DNA of 64,000 nt from Prorocentrum cordatum. Taxonomy: Eukaryota > Sar > Dinophyceae > Prorocentrales > Prorocentraceae. The stretch lies in the NCBI GenBank assembly GCA_963575745.1, contig CAUYUJ010007447.1, forward strand, positions 351,001 to 415,000, given 5' to 3'. The position numbers were made by a program, and so were the translations under genes. How positions within the stretch are numbered: position 1 is the stretch's first letter; each line of letters starts with the position of its first letter. Of the stretch, positions 10,440 to 19,540 are shown piece after piece. The notes beneath the pieces were generated by a model. It saw nothing but the letters and a program-made list of their open reading frames with translations. It was not told the origin of the DNA and searched no databases.

Positions 10440-10919
10440 TGCGCGCGGAGTTGAGGACGAGCTGCGGGCTGCCGGTGCCGTCGTTGATGTCGAGCGCCGA
10501 TTGTGCCCGAGCTCTACGACACGCACGAGAACGGGTTGATCCGGGAGGCCGTCATGGACTTTGTGGTCGGCTTCCCGGCGACCGCGCAGAAGTGGTGGCT
10601 CGACGTCACCGTGCGTTCGCCCTTGGGCAGCGCGCTGTTCGCCTCGAGCAGGGTGGCCGGGTCCGCGGCGGCAGTGGGTGACAATTGCAAGAACGTCCGC
10701 TACGGCGCTGGCGTGCGCAGCATCAGCGTCGAGTCGGGCGGGCGGCTGAGCGCAAGCGCAGCGACTGCACTCGCGGACCTCGCTGCGGCGTCGCAGCCTT
10801 ACGGCCGGCGGCAGCGGGGCGGGCGCCGTGGCACGACAGCACTAGCGCTCGCTGGGCGCGTCTGTGCGCTCGTCGTCGCATGGTGCGCGGACGCGACGCT
10901 GGCCGCCCTCGGCTACTAG
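10440..10919 (+). pseudogene. Retroelement C-terminal relic, restriction-like endonuclease type
   Basis: The translation begins VEDELRAAGAVVDVERRL, changes frame at about 10501, and continues PELYDTHENGLIREAVMDF, VVGFPATAQKWWLDVTVR, NCKNVRYGAGVRSISVE, GGRLSASAATALADLAA to a TAG at 10917-10919. The pattern REAxMDxxV...WxLDVTV...Kxx(R)Y resembles the PD-(D/E)xK nuclease-like end of non-LTR retroelement proteins: acidic residue in AVMDF, DV in the second strand, then a K..Y helix. Arg/Ala-rich upstream frames are too decayed to place. It sits between a CAT array (ends 10163) and a TCC/ATC array (starts 11017), like the other retroelement copies here. The family link is from recall of similar multi-copy dinoflagellate proteins. 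Confidence 0.45.
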
Positions 10920-11016
10920 CGGCGCCACGGCGGCGCCCTCCCCCCTTCCCCCCTCTCCTCCTCTCTTTGCTTCTCTCCAGTTCAGCCCAGACTTCATCGT
11001 GCAGGCGGTGTATGGA

Positions 11017-11295
<279 letters not shown>

Positions 11296-11894
11296 ACCAT
11301 CCCGTCGTTTCTCCCCTTCCTATTTTCCCGCGTCCCCAGTCACCCTCCCACTCTCCTTCTCGTATCCCCGATCCTTCAAGCACGGTGGGAAATGCCAAGT
11401 CTTGGGTCGTGACGACATCATCCGCAGGGGCACGGGGTGCACGCCATTCGACGCCTCCCAGGTCCAGGAAGCATGGCCTATCAGGTCCAAATCGTATGGA
11501 AGGCCCATCTGCGATCCACCATGTCGGGTGTGGTGCGGCAAGGGTGCATTCGCAGAGCGGCAACTTGGCACTCGCATTCTGCTATCATGGGTGCTTTGCC
11601 GGGATTCTGTTTCTTGGCTTCTTATGCCTTTCACCACGGTTTTTCTGTCCCCACATTTTTTTTGGGGGGGGGCTGCCCCATGCATCCGATTGTATCGCAG
11701 CTTGGGAGATCCCTGGCCGTGGCCGCTCTTTCGGAAAAAAGGGGGGTTTCCTTGAAGATGATGTGTTGTTCCGAGTCTAGAGCGAGAGGGATCGGAGGGC
11801 ACCGGCTCCACACCTGCAGTTGCACCGATCCTGGCCGCAGGCCGATCCTCGTCCCAGGATAGGTGTATATGCTTTCCTGCAGGTTGTATTCGCC
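11296..11894. other. No recognised gene
   Basis: Overlapping open frames of 90-160 codons on both strands show no domain. A run of C/T after the ATC array gives way to ordinary mixed sequence. Confidence 0.4.
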
Positions 11895-12017
11895 GATCTT
11901 TTCGTTGCGGAGCGGCTCGGTGTTCCTTGATTGTTTCAAAGTTTGCCTCGAGGTTGAACTTCTGGAAAAAGGGGCCTCGTTCCTTATTTAGGGTTCCTTA
12001 AGTCAACGCCCCGACTG
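11895..12017. repeat. CAGTCGGGG-end dispersed element, copy 1 (partial)
   Basis: Shares TTTTCGTTG, TGTTCCTT, AAAAAGGGGCCTCGTTCC, TTATTTAGGGTTCCTTA and terminal CCCCGACTG with 42372-42546. The left end is degenerate here, and the right end joins the foldback copy at 12018. Confidence 0.7.
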
Positions 12018-12182
12018 TACCGGTACCGCTACTTCCCGGACCTCTCCCCCGGGGTGCGTCCTGGCCAGAATGTCGAGGCTAATCCCGCCGTGGCGGCGAG
12101 GGCCTCCCAGGAAACCCCAAAAGAGGGATGACGAGGGAATGGTGGCGGCTGAAAAACGAGGGACGAGTAGCCGTACCGTTGC
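12018..12182 (-). mobile_element. Short foldback element, inverted copy of 5461-5627
   Basis: Reverse complement aligns with 5461-5627 over most of its length (GGAGGCCCTCGYCGCCACNG, CTCGACATTCTGGCCAGGAC, GGGAGAGGTCCGGG). Ends are inverted repeats: CGGTACCGCTACTTCCC left against CGGTACGGCTACTCGTCCC read inward from the right. No coding capacity. Confidence 0.65.
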
Positions 12183-12682
12183 CTTCTCGTCCTCTTCCGA
12201 GCAGGTGCATCGTTGGCCTCCCCCCAGGCATAGGCGGGGCGGCACCTGCTCGCCTGGACGCCCCGCTCCGTTCCGCCCGCGCGCCAGCACGTGCTCGCGG
12301 TCCTCGCGGCGGCCTCGCTCGTCTGTGTGGTGATGGCCTTCTGGGTGGGCTGGAAGAGCTCCAGGAACTCGGCGCCCAGGGGTGGGGGGGCAGCTCGAAG
12401 AGCATCAGCCGCGCGCGGAGGGCTTCTCAGAAGCACCCTGCTTCGAATAAGCCTTCCCCCTTCCCTCCACCCCCTTGCCCGCGCCGCCAGGAACAGCATA
12501 GCGGCATACGCGTCAGTTCTCGGAGGTCCGCGCCGATCTTTTGGATCGGCATTGAGCCTTCCTCCTCCGGAGGCGTTGGCGCGCTCCGCGCGCCAGGGAG
12601 GAGGGTCCAGCGCCTATCCAAGAACTTCTCGTGGGCCTCCGGGAAATGATGTTTATGTTTTTTGTTCTTCTAGCAGCACCAC
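12183..12682. other. No recognised gene; GC-rich
   Basis: Several 60-200 codon frames without motifs. Codon-like bias is not distinguishable from base composition. Confidence 0.35.
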
Positions 12683-12857
12683 TCGGCGGCGCACCCAGGG
12701 GGAAAGAGGGGGCGCAGGAAGCTTCAAGGCGGCGGGGCTTCTCAGAAGCCTTCGGCGCGGTCGGAGAAGGCGCAGGAACTTATCAGGAGGTCAGAGGCCT
12801 TCCGAGCCTTCTGAGAAGGCCCGCCGCCTCTGCCTTCCCCCCTGGGCTCGTCGCCGA
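12683..12857. mobile_element. GC-rich foldback MITE, copy 1, TSD ACCAC
   Basis: Left end TCGGCGGCGCACCCAGGGGG pairs with right end CCCCCTGGGCTCGTCGCCGA. Flanked by perfect 5-bp duplications ACCAC (12678-12682 and 12858-12862). Interior carries the family's inverted GGGCTTCTCAGAAGCC and GCCTTCTGAGAAGGC motifs. 175 bp, non-coding. Confidence 0.75.
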
Positions 12858-13140
12858 ACCACGCCACAGGCCGTCTGGTGAGGGTTGGTATCTGTCGCGG
12901 GCCCCTAGGCGGTGCTGTGACCACACGGTGTGGTGAGGCAGTGGGGATTCGGGGTGATCGCGCGGATAGGGGACTCGGGCGCTCTCCCAAGACGCCCTGG
13001 GCGACTGGGGCCTCCAGTGTCCCAGAGTGGTGCTGTGACGGACGGTCTCTGAGGGTTTTGAGGTCACTGCACAGTCTGTCAACCATTTTGGGATCCCCAC
13101 GTTGAGAATTGGTATCGGGAGCGTCTCCGATGGGCTCGAA
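12858..13140. other. No recognised gene
   Basis: Mixed sequence leading into the palindrome region; nothing identified. Confidence 0.35.
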
Positions 13141-13294
13141 GTATGCACCACGTCGTTTGGTCGGCCAAGGAGCCAAGGAACCAAGGAGTTCGGTGAAGGA
13201 ACTCGGTGCATACACGCTCCAGCATTCCACAGCTCGAGAAGTTGGGGCGTCTATACATCAAGCGCCTTGGCCGACAAGACGACGTGGTATGCAC
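13141..13294. repeat. Imperfect inverted repeat, 30-bp arms
   Basis: 13141-13170 (GTATGCACCACGTCGTTTGG...) is a near-complete reverse complement of 13265-13294. The right arm is itself the left half of a perfect palindrome, so the segment holds three versions of one ~26-bp sequence in alternating orientation. Confidence 0.8.
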
Positions 13295-13325
13295 ATCGTC
13301 GATGTGCATACCACGTCGTCTTGTC
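13273..13325. repeat. Perfect 53-bp palindrome (26-bp arms, 1-base centre)
   Basis: Left arm 13273-13298 (GACAAGACGACGTGGTATGC...) and right arm 13300-13325 are exact reverse complements around a single T at 13299. It would form a 26-bp stem with effectively no loop. Confidence 0.95.
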
Positions 13326-13358
13326 GCTGGGAAGGGCTCGATTCGAGCCCTTCCCAGC
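13326..13358. repeat. Perfect 33-bp palindrome abutting the first
   Basis: GCTGGGAAGGGCTCGA (13326-13341), centre T (13342), TCGAGCCCTTCCCAGC (13343-13358). Starts at the base after the previous palindrome ends. Confidence 0.95.
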
Positions 13359-13563
13359 GTCCAAGAGGGGGGGTTGAGGACGTTCTCGTAGACGAACGGG
13401 GGAGGGTCAGGGCATTTTCCTTGGATCTCGACTGCTCTCTATCTCCTCGGGGCGCTTTTTCAGCAGCTGCGCCGGCGGCCGCACGGGTCGTCCCGAGCGG
13501 CCGCCGGAGGCTCGGGGTATGGGCCCGGGAGCCGCCGGGCGTCGAGGGGGGTGAGGACCAGGG

Positions 13564-13751
13564 GTGTGGAAGGCGATGAATGGAGAGGAAGCGTGCTGCC
13601 AAACCATTTCCAGATGTCTAAGCGATGTTTTAAACATACTTCAAACATGTTAAACACATGTTTGACATATGTTCAGAACATGTTTTACACATTTTACATT
13701 TTTTATTCCATGATAGGGTTGTTAAACTGTCCATTGTCATGCCATCCACAT
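13564..13751. mobile_element. AT-rich MITE (TTGTGGA family), copy 1
   Basis: Starts GTGTGGAAGGCGATGA and ends ATGCCATCCACAT, an imperfect inverted pair. Flanks GACCAGGG (13556-13563) and GACTAGGG (13752-13759) agree at 7 of 8 bases, a probable 8-bp duplication. Interior is rich in AACATGTT-type words. Shares both ends and interior with 15822-16010. 188 bp, non-coding. Confidence 0.8.
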
Positions 13752-13759
13752 GACTAGGG

Positions 13760-14578
13760 GTGCGTGTGTGTGTGTGTTGCCTGAGCGGGCCCGGCTTCCT
13801 CTTTTCTGTCGCGCCGGGGTTCCTCCTCTTCCTCCGTGCATGGCGGCTTTAATTTGCATGCAGCGCGCCCCCTGTTGCCAATCCGCTGGAGCAGTCACCG
13901 TCTGCCCAGCCGCCGACGCACAAAGTGTGTGTATATCATGCCGTGGCCATGGCATCTCCCAGATCTCCTGGCATTCTCTACTTCTTTCAACACGTCCCCT
14001 AGCCCCTCTTCGTCCGCGCACATTCCCTGGGTCATGATTCCACTGAAGGCAGGGCATGCCTTCAGTGAGCTTGCTGAAGGCACAGCTCTCTGTTGCCTTC
14101 AGGGGTAAGTTGCCTTCAGCGATTCGCTAATCCCCTCTTCCTGGACCCGATCGTGGAACGACGGTGCAGTTGGACCCGATGCACAGGTCGACCCTACAAG
14201 GTCGAGGGCGCAGCTGTGTCCTGTGTCGCGTCTCCTGTCCTCCTCCTGTCTGGATCACGGATGCCCTCGGAAGAAGCTCTGCAGTGTGCTCGATTCCCTT
14301 GATCCCAGTCCACGCTGAGCGCCTCCCTGCTTCCAGAATCGACGGTCTCCTGCTCAGACCACCGATGCCTCGGTCGGGCGGGGCCCGATCTTTTGAGTCG
14401 GGGGTGGACAGACCTCCCACCCTGACACATCGATTCGTGAATTGTCCGTTGTCGGTTCTCGAGAGGGCGCCGCAGCCGTCATTTGCCAGGTTTGCGCCCG
14501 CCAGGTTTGTCGTGCCCGAGGTCATTTTCATTAAACCACGTTTTACTGATGGGGGCTGTGTCCATCCCTCATGGTTCT
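13760..14578. other. No recognised gene
   Basis: Includes a short GT run (13763) and a small palindrome ACTGAAGGCA...TGCCTTCAGT (14041-14064) with further CCTTCAG words. Open frames carry no motif. Confidence 0.35.
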
Positions 14579-14583
14579 ACCAA

Positions 14584-14760
14584 GCGGCGGCGAGCCTTGG
14601 GGGGGGGGGCAGACGGGGCGGGCGTCCTCAGAAGGCATCGGAAGGCCTCTTGCCTTCAAGTTTGCTGTCCAGCTCCGAAGATGCAGACGGCGTCTGAGAA
14701 GCCCCGCCTCCTTCTGAGAAGGACTGCCCCTTCTGCCTCCCCCCCTGGGCGCGCCGCCAA
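14584..14760. mobile_element. GC-rich foldback MITE, copy 2, TSD ACCAA
   Basis: Left end GCGGCGGCGAGCCTTGGGG, right end CCCCCTGGGCGCGCCGCCAA. Flanks ACCAA at 14579-14583 and 14761-14765. Interior keeps TCCTCAGAAGGC and CTTCTGAGAAGGAC motifs. 177 bp. Confidence 0.7.
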
Positions 14761-14887
14761 ACCAACAGCCTGTCTGTTGGGGTGGACTGAAGGCCGTTCG
14801 CAGGATCGAGAGAGAAGCGGGATGCGGCTGTGAGCGTGCGAGGAGGGTCTGGAGCAGCGTTAGGGGGGTGAGGCTTAGGGGGGGAGG

Positions 14888-15022
14888 CATCGACCCCCGA
14901 TCGCCCATACATCGCCGACAGGGGCTCGATAGTCCACTCCGCCGAGGAGCGCGCTGCCTTGTTATCGGGGGCCCATCGCCGATCCATCGGCGATGCATTC
15001 GCCGATTCCAGGTCGATGCTCC
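14888..15022. repeat. ATCGCCGAT-rich dispersed foldback, copy 1
   Basis: GCATCGACCCCCGATCGCCC at the left, ATCGCCGATCCATCGGCGAT (itself a palindrome) in the right half, GGTCGATGCTCCC at the end. Same order of blocks at 42195, 54340 and 54893. Confidence 0.8.
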
Positions 15023-15107
15023 CCTCCCGAGCCAGTCCCCCCGTCGCGTCTCCCCTCAGAAGGGGGGCAGGAGGGCATGAGCGAGCAGAGCAGACACCTC
15101 CCGCCTG

Positions 15108-15312
15108 TCGGCGGCGAGCCCAGGGGAGAAGTGAGAGGGGGGCGGGCCTCCTCAGAGGGCGGCGGGGCTTCTCGGAAGCCTCCTGCACCTTCCGAGGAGG
15201 CTTTTTTGTGCCTTCGGAGGAGGCTCGGACAACTTCTCGGGAGGCCAGCGGCATTCCGAGCCTTCCCTCGAAAGCCCGCCCCTTCTGCCTCTCCCCCCGG
15301 GCTCGCTGCCGC
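15108..15312. mobile_element. GC-rich foldback MITE, copy 3
   Basis: Left end TCGGCGGCGAGCCCAGGGG, right end CCCCCCGGGCTCGCTGCCGC. Flanks GCCTG (15103-15107) and CCCTG (15313-15317), 4 of 5 matching. 205 bp; interior has stacked CTTCTCGGAAG and CTTCCGAGGAGG hairpins. Confidence 0.7.
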
Positions 15313-15329
15313 CCCTGGCTTCGGATGCA

Positions 15330-15450
15330 ACTCCTGGGAGGTAAAATTCGGATTTTGCCCTGATCCGAAATCCGGCTTAATCCCGCTTAATCCCGCTGAA
15401 TCCAGCTTAATCCCGCTCAATCCCGCTTAGTCTGGCTTCATCCGAGGCCC
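15330..15450. repeat. 10-bp repeat CTTAATCCCG
   Basis: GGCTTAATCCCGCTTAATCC with CTGAATCCAG variants, about 8-9 units. A relative lies at 63840-63960. Confidence 0.8.
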
Positions 15451-15553
15451 ACTCCGGCGTAACAGCCCCCCAATGGGGCTTAATCCTCTTTAACCCTTCC
15501 GACGAAAACCTCCCAGTAGTTGCCTCCTAACCTGCCCCCGCGGCTCCAGGGCC

Positions 15554-15709
15554 ATGATGAAGACGCTCACGGTGTCGACGATCGTGCTCGGCGTCATCCT
15601 GCTGGCCGTGGCCCTGCCTCGAGCCCAGCGGGCGGGGCCTGGCCCCGGATCGCCGCGGCGCCCCGGCTCGGAGGGCGAGGGGGGAGCTGAGCAGAGCGGA
15701 GGCCAACGG

Positions 15710-15712
<3 letters not shown>
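15554..15712 (+). CDS. Possible first exon encoding a signal peptide
   Basis: Translation from the ATG at 15554 begins MMKTLTVSTIVLGVILLAVA, then LPRAQRAGP and a Gly/Ser/Glu-rich stretch. The first 25 residues have the form of a classical secretory signal: short basic start, hydrophobic core, then a polar AxA-like cleavage region. The frame then runs into a (GT)n tract at 15712, which could be the 5' end of an intron because a GT donor lies at the boundary. Upstream, CCTCCTAACCTGCCCCCGCG...CCAG resembles an acceptor. No downstream exon can be identified. It may be a chance hydrophobic frame. Confidence 0.3.
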
Positions 15713-15753
<41 letters not shown>

Positions 15754-15812
15754 TGTGTGTGTGTGTGTGTGTGGTGTGTGTGGTGTGTGTGTGTGTGTGC
15801 GTGTGTGGGTGT
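15712..15812. repeat. (GT)n microsatellite
   Basis: About 45 GT units with CTT, GGT and CGT interruptions. The TTGTGGA-family MITE begins 10 bases downstream. Confidence 0.95.
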
Positions 15813-15821
15813 GTTCTTGCC

Positions 15822-16010
15822 TTGTGGAAGTCGATTAATGGAGAGGAAGCGTGCTGCCAAATCATTTCCAGACGTTTGAACTATGTTTCAAACATGTTTA
15901 AACATGTAACATATGTTTGAAACATTTTTTGAACATGTTTTACACATTGCAAACACATTTTGAATTCAATGGTAGGATTGTTAGAGTGTCAATTGTCATG
16001 GCATCCACAA
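15822..16010. mobile_element. AT-rich MITE (TTGTGGA family), copy 2, TSD TTCTTGCC
   Basis: Starts TTGTGGAAGTCGATTAATGG and ends GGCATCCACAA. Flanked by perfect 8-bp duplications TTCTTGCC (15814-15821 and 16011-16018). Shares GGAGAGGAAGCGTGCTGCCA and the ACATGT-rich interior with 13564-13751. 189 bp, non-coding. An 8-bp duplication is seen in hAT- and P-like transposons; the superfamily is not decided. Confidence 0.9.
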
Positions 16011-16227
16011 TTCTTGCCTCCAGTGACCTGTCGTGCCCCTCCCCTTCTCTCCCCGTGTCTCGCCGTCTTCCCGCCCCTGCCCCTCGCGTCTGCCCCCACG
16101 CGAGTGACCCCGCTGATCCCCTATGGGAGGATCCCAGGTCCCCACGCCGCGTAAGCTGGGCCGGCCGCGCGAGTCTCTTTGCCCGACTTTCGGCCCCGCG
16201 CCGCCGCGCGCGTGCCGGCGAAGCCAA

Positions 16228-16372
<145 letters not shown>

Positions 16373-16858
16373 GAGTGCAGGGCCTGCTGTGGCCCCAAGG
16401 ACGAGCGGTGCAGGCATTCAGGGCGCTGGGCGTCTGCTAAATTCTAGGCGCTTCGCGTATCCCCACCAGCCAATTCCACTCTGGCGATTTGGAGCCATCC
16501 ACTCGCATGGTGCATCTGCTACCCTGGCCGTTTGCAGTCAGCTCAGCCAGCTCCCCTTCAGCCCGCGGCCCCACCGGCGGCTGCTTCTGAGTGCGGGCTC
16601 GGCCGCTGTGCTTGTAGGCTTGCGCGTGGCCAATTTGGCAGGCCCGTGGCCCGGACTTCTCACTCGGCGACAGCGATTCCGCGTCCGCCCGCGACAAAAA
16701 ACGTATCCCCACCAGCCCTTCGCAGGTCGCATAGTTTGCCCCTGCTTGCCGGGCGTCCGACTCGTTTCGTGCGCCTGCGTGTATCCCCGCCAGCCCATCC
16801 AGAAACGATGTCCAGGCGAGTTGAGGTGATCAGGGAAGTGTGGGAGCAAAGATGGGGA
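16373..16858. other. No gene; three TATCCCCACCAGCC words
   Basis: TATCCCCACCAGCC (or TATCCCCGCCAGCC) occurs at about 16459, 16702 and 16781, the last two after Lys/Ala-rich runs; a relative lies near 50992. A CTCCCCTTCAGC...CGGCTGCTTCTGAGTG block at 16550 also recurs near 50860. These appear to be fragments of one dispersed repeat. Confidence 0.45.
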
Positions 16859-16859
16859 C

Positions 16860-17100
16860 GACCGAACCTTGTGAAGGAGGGAGGAGGAGGAAGAGGAGGC
16901 TGGATGGATGGATGCGGGAGTGGGCGAAGGAGGATGAATATGATGATGACGATGATGATGATGATGATGGTGATGGTGATGATGATGATGAGGATGATGA
17001 TGAGGAGGAGGAGGCGGAGGAGGAGGAGAAGGAGGAAGAGGCGAAGGAGGAGGAAGAGAAGGAGCAGGGGGAGGAAGGACGAGCAGGAGGAGGAGGGCAA
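16860..17100. repeat. Compound GGA/GAT array
   Basis: GGA units, a GAT core (16935-17000), then GGA with GAA variants. Abuts the CTCTTGG minisatellite. Confidence 0.9.
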
Positions 17101-17104
17101 GCAA

Positions 17105-17300
17105 AAGGGCCAGAGGTCTCTTGGATGCCTCTCGGAGCCTCTTGGGATATCTCTTGGACGCTTCTTGCTGGCCTCTTGGGACGTCTTGGGGGTCCCTTGG
17201 CGGTCCTGGGGGGCTCTTGGGCGTCTTGGGTGCCTCCGGGGGGCCTCGTTGGGGTCCTCTTGGGGGCCTCCTGGGGGCCTGTTGGGGCCGCTCACTCCCA
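17105..17300. repeat. GGCCTCTTGG minisatellite, third + strand array
   Basis: Units such as GCCTCTTGGGA and GGGGCCTCCTG, related to 2870-3215 and 4735-4965. Confidence 0.75.
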
Positions 17301-17384
17301 CCCGCCATCCCTACACCTAAGTAGCCCGAGCCTGAACATGTTCAGCGGTCGTCTTTGGATGGACAACTGCTGGGAACCAAAGCC

Positions 17385-17585
17385 GACCCCAGGTGCGCGA
17401 CGCTTGGGCGAAGTGCACCACAAGTGCCAGGGGCGCCACGCGCGCCAGGTACCCCTTGGCCCGAGCGTGCCAGGCACGCCTGGTGCGCCAGATGCGCTAC
17501 GTGCTCCGAGTGCGCCAGGTGTGCCCCACATTCCAGCCGCGCCAGGTGCGCCGCGTTCGGGGCATGTGCAGAGTGAGTCAGGTGC
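17385..17585. repeat. 9-bp GCGCCAGGT repeats
   Basis: Degenerate GTGCGCCAG units translate as Ala-Pro-Gly-rich runs (APGAPDALRAPSAPG) in one frame. Considered an array rather than a collagen-like gene, because both strands are equally open and no flanking coding sequence is seen. Confidence 0.6.
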
Positions 17586-17599
17586 GCCTGCGCACGTGA

Positions 17600-17862
17600 C
17601 AGCACACATCGGGAAACATGTCGGTCCCCACCATCCTTGTCGAAAACCGATGCCCATCATTGTGTCTGGTGGGCCTGCGCACAGCAGTCCACGCGTCAAC
17701 ACCCCCGCCGCCCCTGTCAAGAACCACTGGACAGTGATCGCGGGATGGTCGCGCATGATCCAGATGTAGCCGCAGGGATGGGAACCCTGCGCGCAGCAGG
17801 GAATATGCTGACACCCCCGCCGTCCTTGTCAAAACCAATACACAGTGCTCGCGGGCCTCACG
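17600..17862. repeat. ~85-bp tandem units, minus orientation
   Basis: Units hold CCCCGCCGTCCTTGTCAAAA, CCAATGCACAGTGATCGCGG and GCGCACAGCAG. Their reverse complement matches units in + orientation at 17903-18050, so two head-to-head blocks lie next to each other. A single relative is at 61010-61150. Confidence 0.7.
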
Positions 17863-17902
17863 AACATGACTCAAGACTTTGCCCCAAATTGTACTTTGCA
17901 TG

Positions 17903-18147
17903 GTTTTCTGACAGGGATGGTGTGGGGGGCCGCATCGGGTTGGCCGCGCATGCATCAAATGTGGAGGCATCATGCGGTTCGTATTGTTTTTGACAGGGAT
18001 GGTGGGGGGCGGGTCGGCATAGTGTCGGCATTTTGCCTGGTTGGCCCCCGGTCGCATGGGGGAGGGGGTGTATATATTAATAAGGAACAGTGATAACCCC
18101 TCCCGGAAGGGGAAGAAGGGGGTTGGAAGAGGAGCCGCCCTAGATCC
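17903..18147. repeat. Dispersed ~245-bp repeat, copy 2
   Basis: Matches 9203-9448 block by block, including TTGACAGGGATGGTG, TCGGGTTGGCCGCGCATGC, GGGGGAGGGGGTGTATATAT and GAAGAAGGGGGTTGGAAGAG. Confidence 0.85.
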
Positions 18148-18164
18148 CGACGCTCAGAGGGCTG

Positions 18165-19100
18165 GTGGGATTCAGCAAGGCCGTCGCGCCCGCCAAGCGC
18201 CAGGTCTACCTGAGCGTCTCGCATTCTGCTCTGTGGTTGTGCAGCGGCTGCGCCAACCTTCTCCCCCTGGACGGGCCATTCCGCCATTCCAGGACGACGC
18301 TCTCTGACCGCCCGCCCCCCCGTGGTTCCTCGGCCCTCCCCCTGCCCAGGGGCTGGGCCGCGATCCCCCCGATCGGCCACGACAGAGTCGCCCGCCCGCC
18401 CTTCGGGCCCGATGGGCGAAAGACCCTTCCGCGAGGCCTGCGGCAGTTGCTCCTCTCCATGGCCTCAGATGGCGGTCTGGTGCAGGCCCAGAAGCCGCTG
18501 CCAGTTTGCAGCACTTTTGACAACAGGTTCGGCACGCCCCCAGGGCCCGCTACTTTCCAGTGCGAATTTTGCACCGCCAGCCTCCAAGTCCTCTTCCTCC
18601 CTGACGGCGCCGTTGGCGGCGGCCCCATTGGGTCGTTCGTGTTCCGCGCCCTCCCAGACCGTGTCTACCGCTCTTCTTGATGGTATCCCGCTTTGGGCTC
18701 GACCTTGGCGATGCTCGCAAAGGCGCCCAGCACTGCACGCGCTGCTGCTCCGAGCTCTGGCACATCAGCCCAGAGGGGGTCAGGATCGTCCTCGAGTCCT
18801 GCGTCGCGGAGATCATTCCCCTGGGCTACCAGATGCCGCCTCACATAGCCGCCCACTCAGCGCCCGGGATGGCTGCTTCTCTTCCCAATCGGCTGCGGCT
18901 CCCCGATCGCCCTGCCCGACCACCCGCCCGAGCCACCAGCCGCGAACGTGGATGCCGCCCCCCGCGGCAGTTCGGCGCCGCCGAACGGTCTCCCGTGGAC
19001 CCGCCACCCGCCAGCGACGGGCTACCCCACCGGCTTGTCTGTCTCCAAGGCAGGCGCCGCCGCACGGCTGGCCGCTCAGGCCAGCGTCGATCCCTGAGTG
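18165..19100 (+). pseudogene. Unrecognised frame set with three CxxC pairs
   Basis: One frame (18165-18680) holds WLCSGCANLL and TFQCEFCTASLQVLF; the next (18677-19105) holds GAQHCTRCCSELWHISPEG, ending in a Pro/Arg-rich tail. Three CxxC pairs spaced about 100 and 70 residues apart suggest a zinc-ribbon protein with a frame change at about 18680, possibly an ORF1-type retroelement protein. I do not recognise the family. The last part is a low-complexity GC-rich frame and stops at TGA before a GGA array. Confidence 0.3.
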
Positions 19101-19116
19101 AGTGAGTGATGATGAT

Positions 19117-19184
19117 GATGAGGAGGAGGAGGAGGAGGAGGAGGAGGAGGAGGAGGAGGAGGAGGAGGAGGAGGAGGAGTCAGA
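19117..19184. repeat. (GGA)n microsatellite
   Basis: About 20 nearly pure GGA units directly downstream of the CxxC frame set. Confidence 0.95.
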
Positions 19185-19426
19185 ATGAGTACGAAGAGCG
19201 CCCCCTCCTCCACCGCAGCCGCGGTCCAGACGGCCTCCCGGGCCTCCCGCGGCCCAGCCACGTCTCTCGGCCCCCCCCGTCGGCCCCCCAGCCTAGCGGC
19301 CTGTCCACGGCCCCCCCGTCCCGGGGGGCGGCCGGCACGGGACTGGCCTTTTCAGCGCCCGCCACCACAGCGGGCCTGCCCTGCCCTGGGTCTGTCTCCT
19401 GGCCATTTGCTCGGAGGCGACGATAG

Positions 19427-19540
19427 GGGCGAATAGCCCAGGGGTGAGCAATATCACGTATCCAGGGGCGCCGATGATTCATGTCTTCGGCGAGGCTCCT
19501 GGGCGAATGCGTGTAATGCCCGCCCCTGGGCTATTCGCCC
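19427..19540. repeat. Long hairpin: 19-20-bp arms, ~75-base loop
   Basis: Left arm GGGCGAATAGCCCAGGGG (from 19427) pairs with CCCCTGGGCTATTCGCCC (to 19540) with one mismatch over 20 bases. The loop contains CGCCGATGATTC and CTTCGGCG, which could add an inner stem. Looks like an inverted-repeat insertion without obvious flanking duplication. Confidence 0.85.

Noticed and set aside
13273-13358. tRNA or structured RNA gene
   Set aside because: Perfect palindromes with one-base loops do not fit a cloverleaf; no A or B box.
17347-17769. Collagen-like Ala-Pro-Gly protein
   Set aside because: Produced by a 9-bp GCGCCAGGT array; no Gly-X-Y periodicity and no flanking coding sequence.
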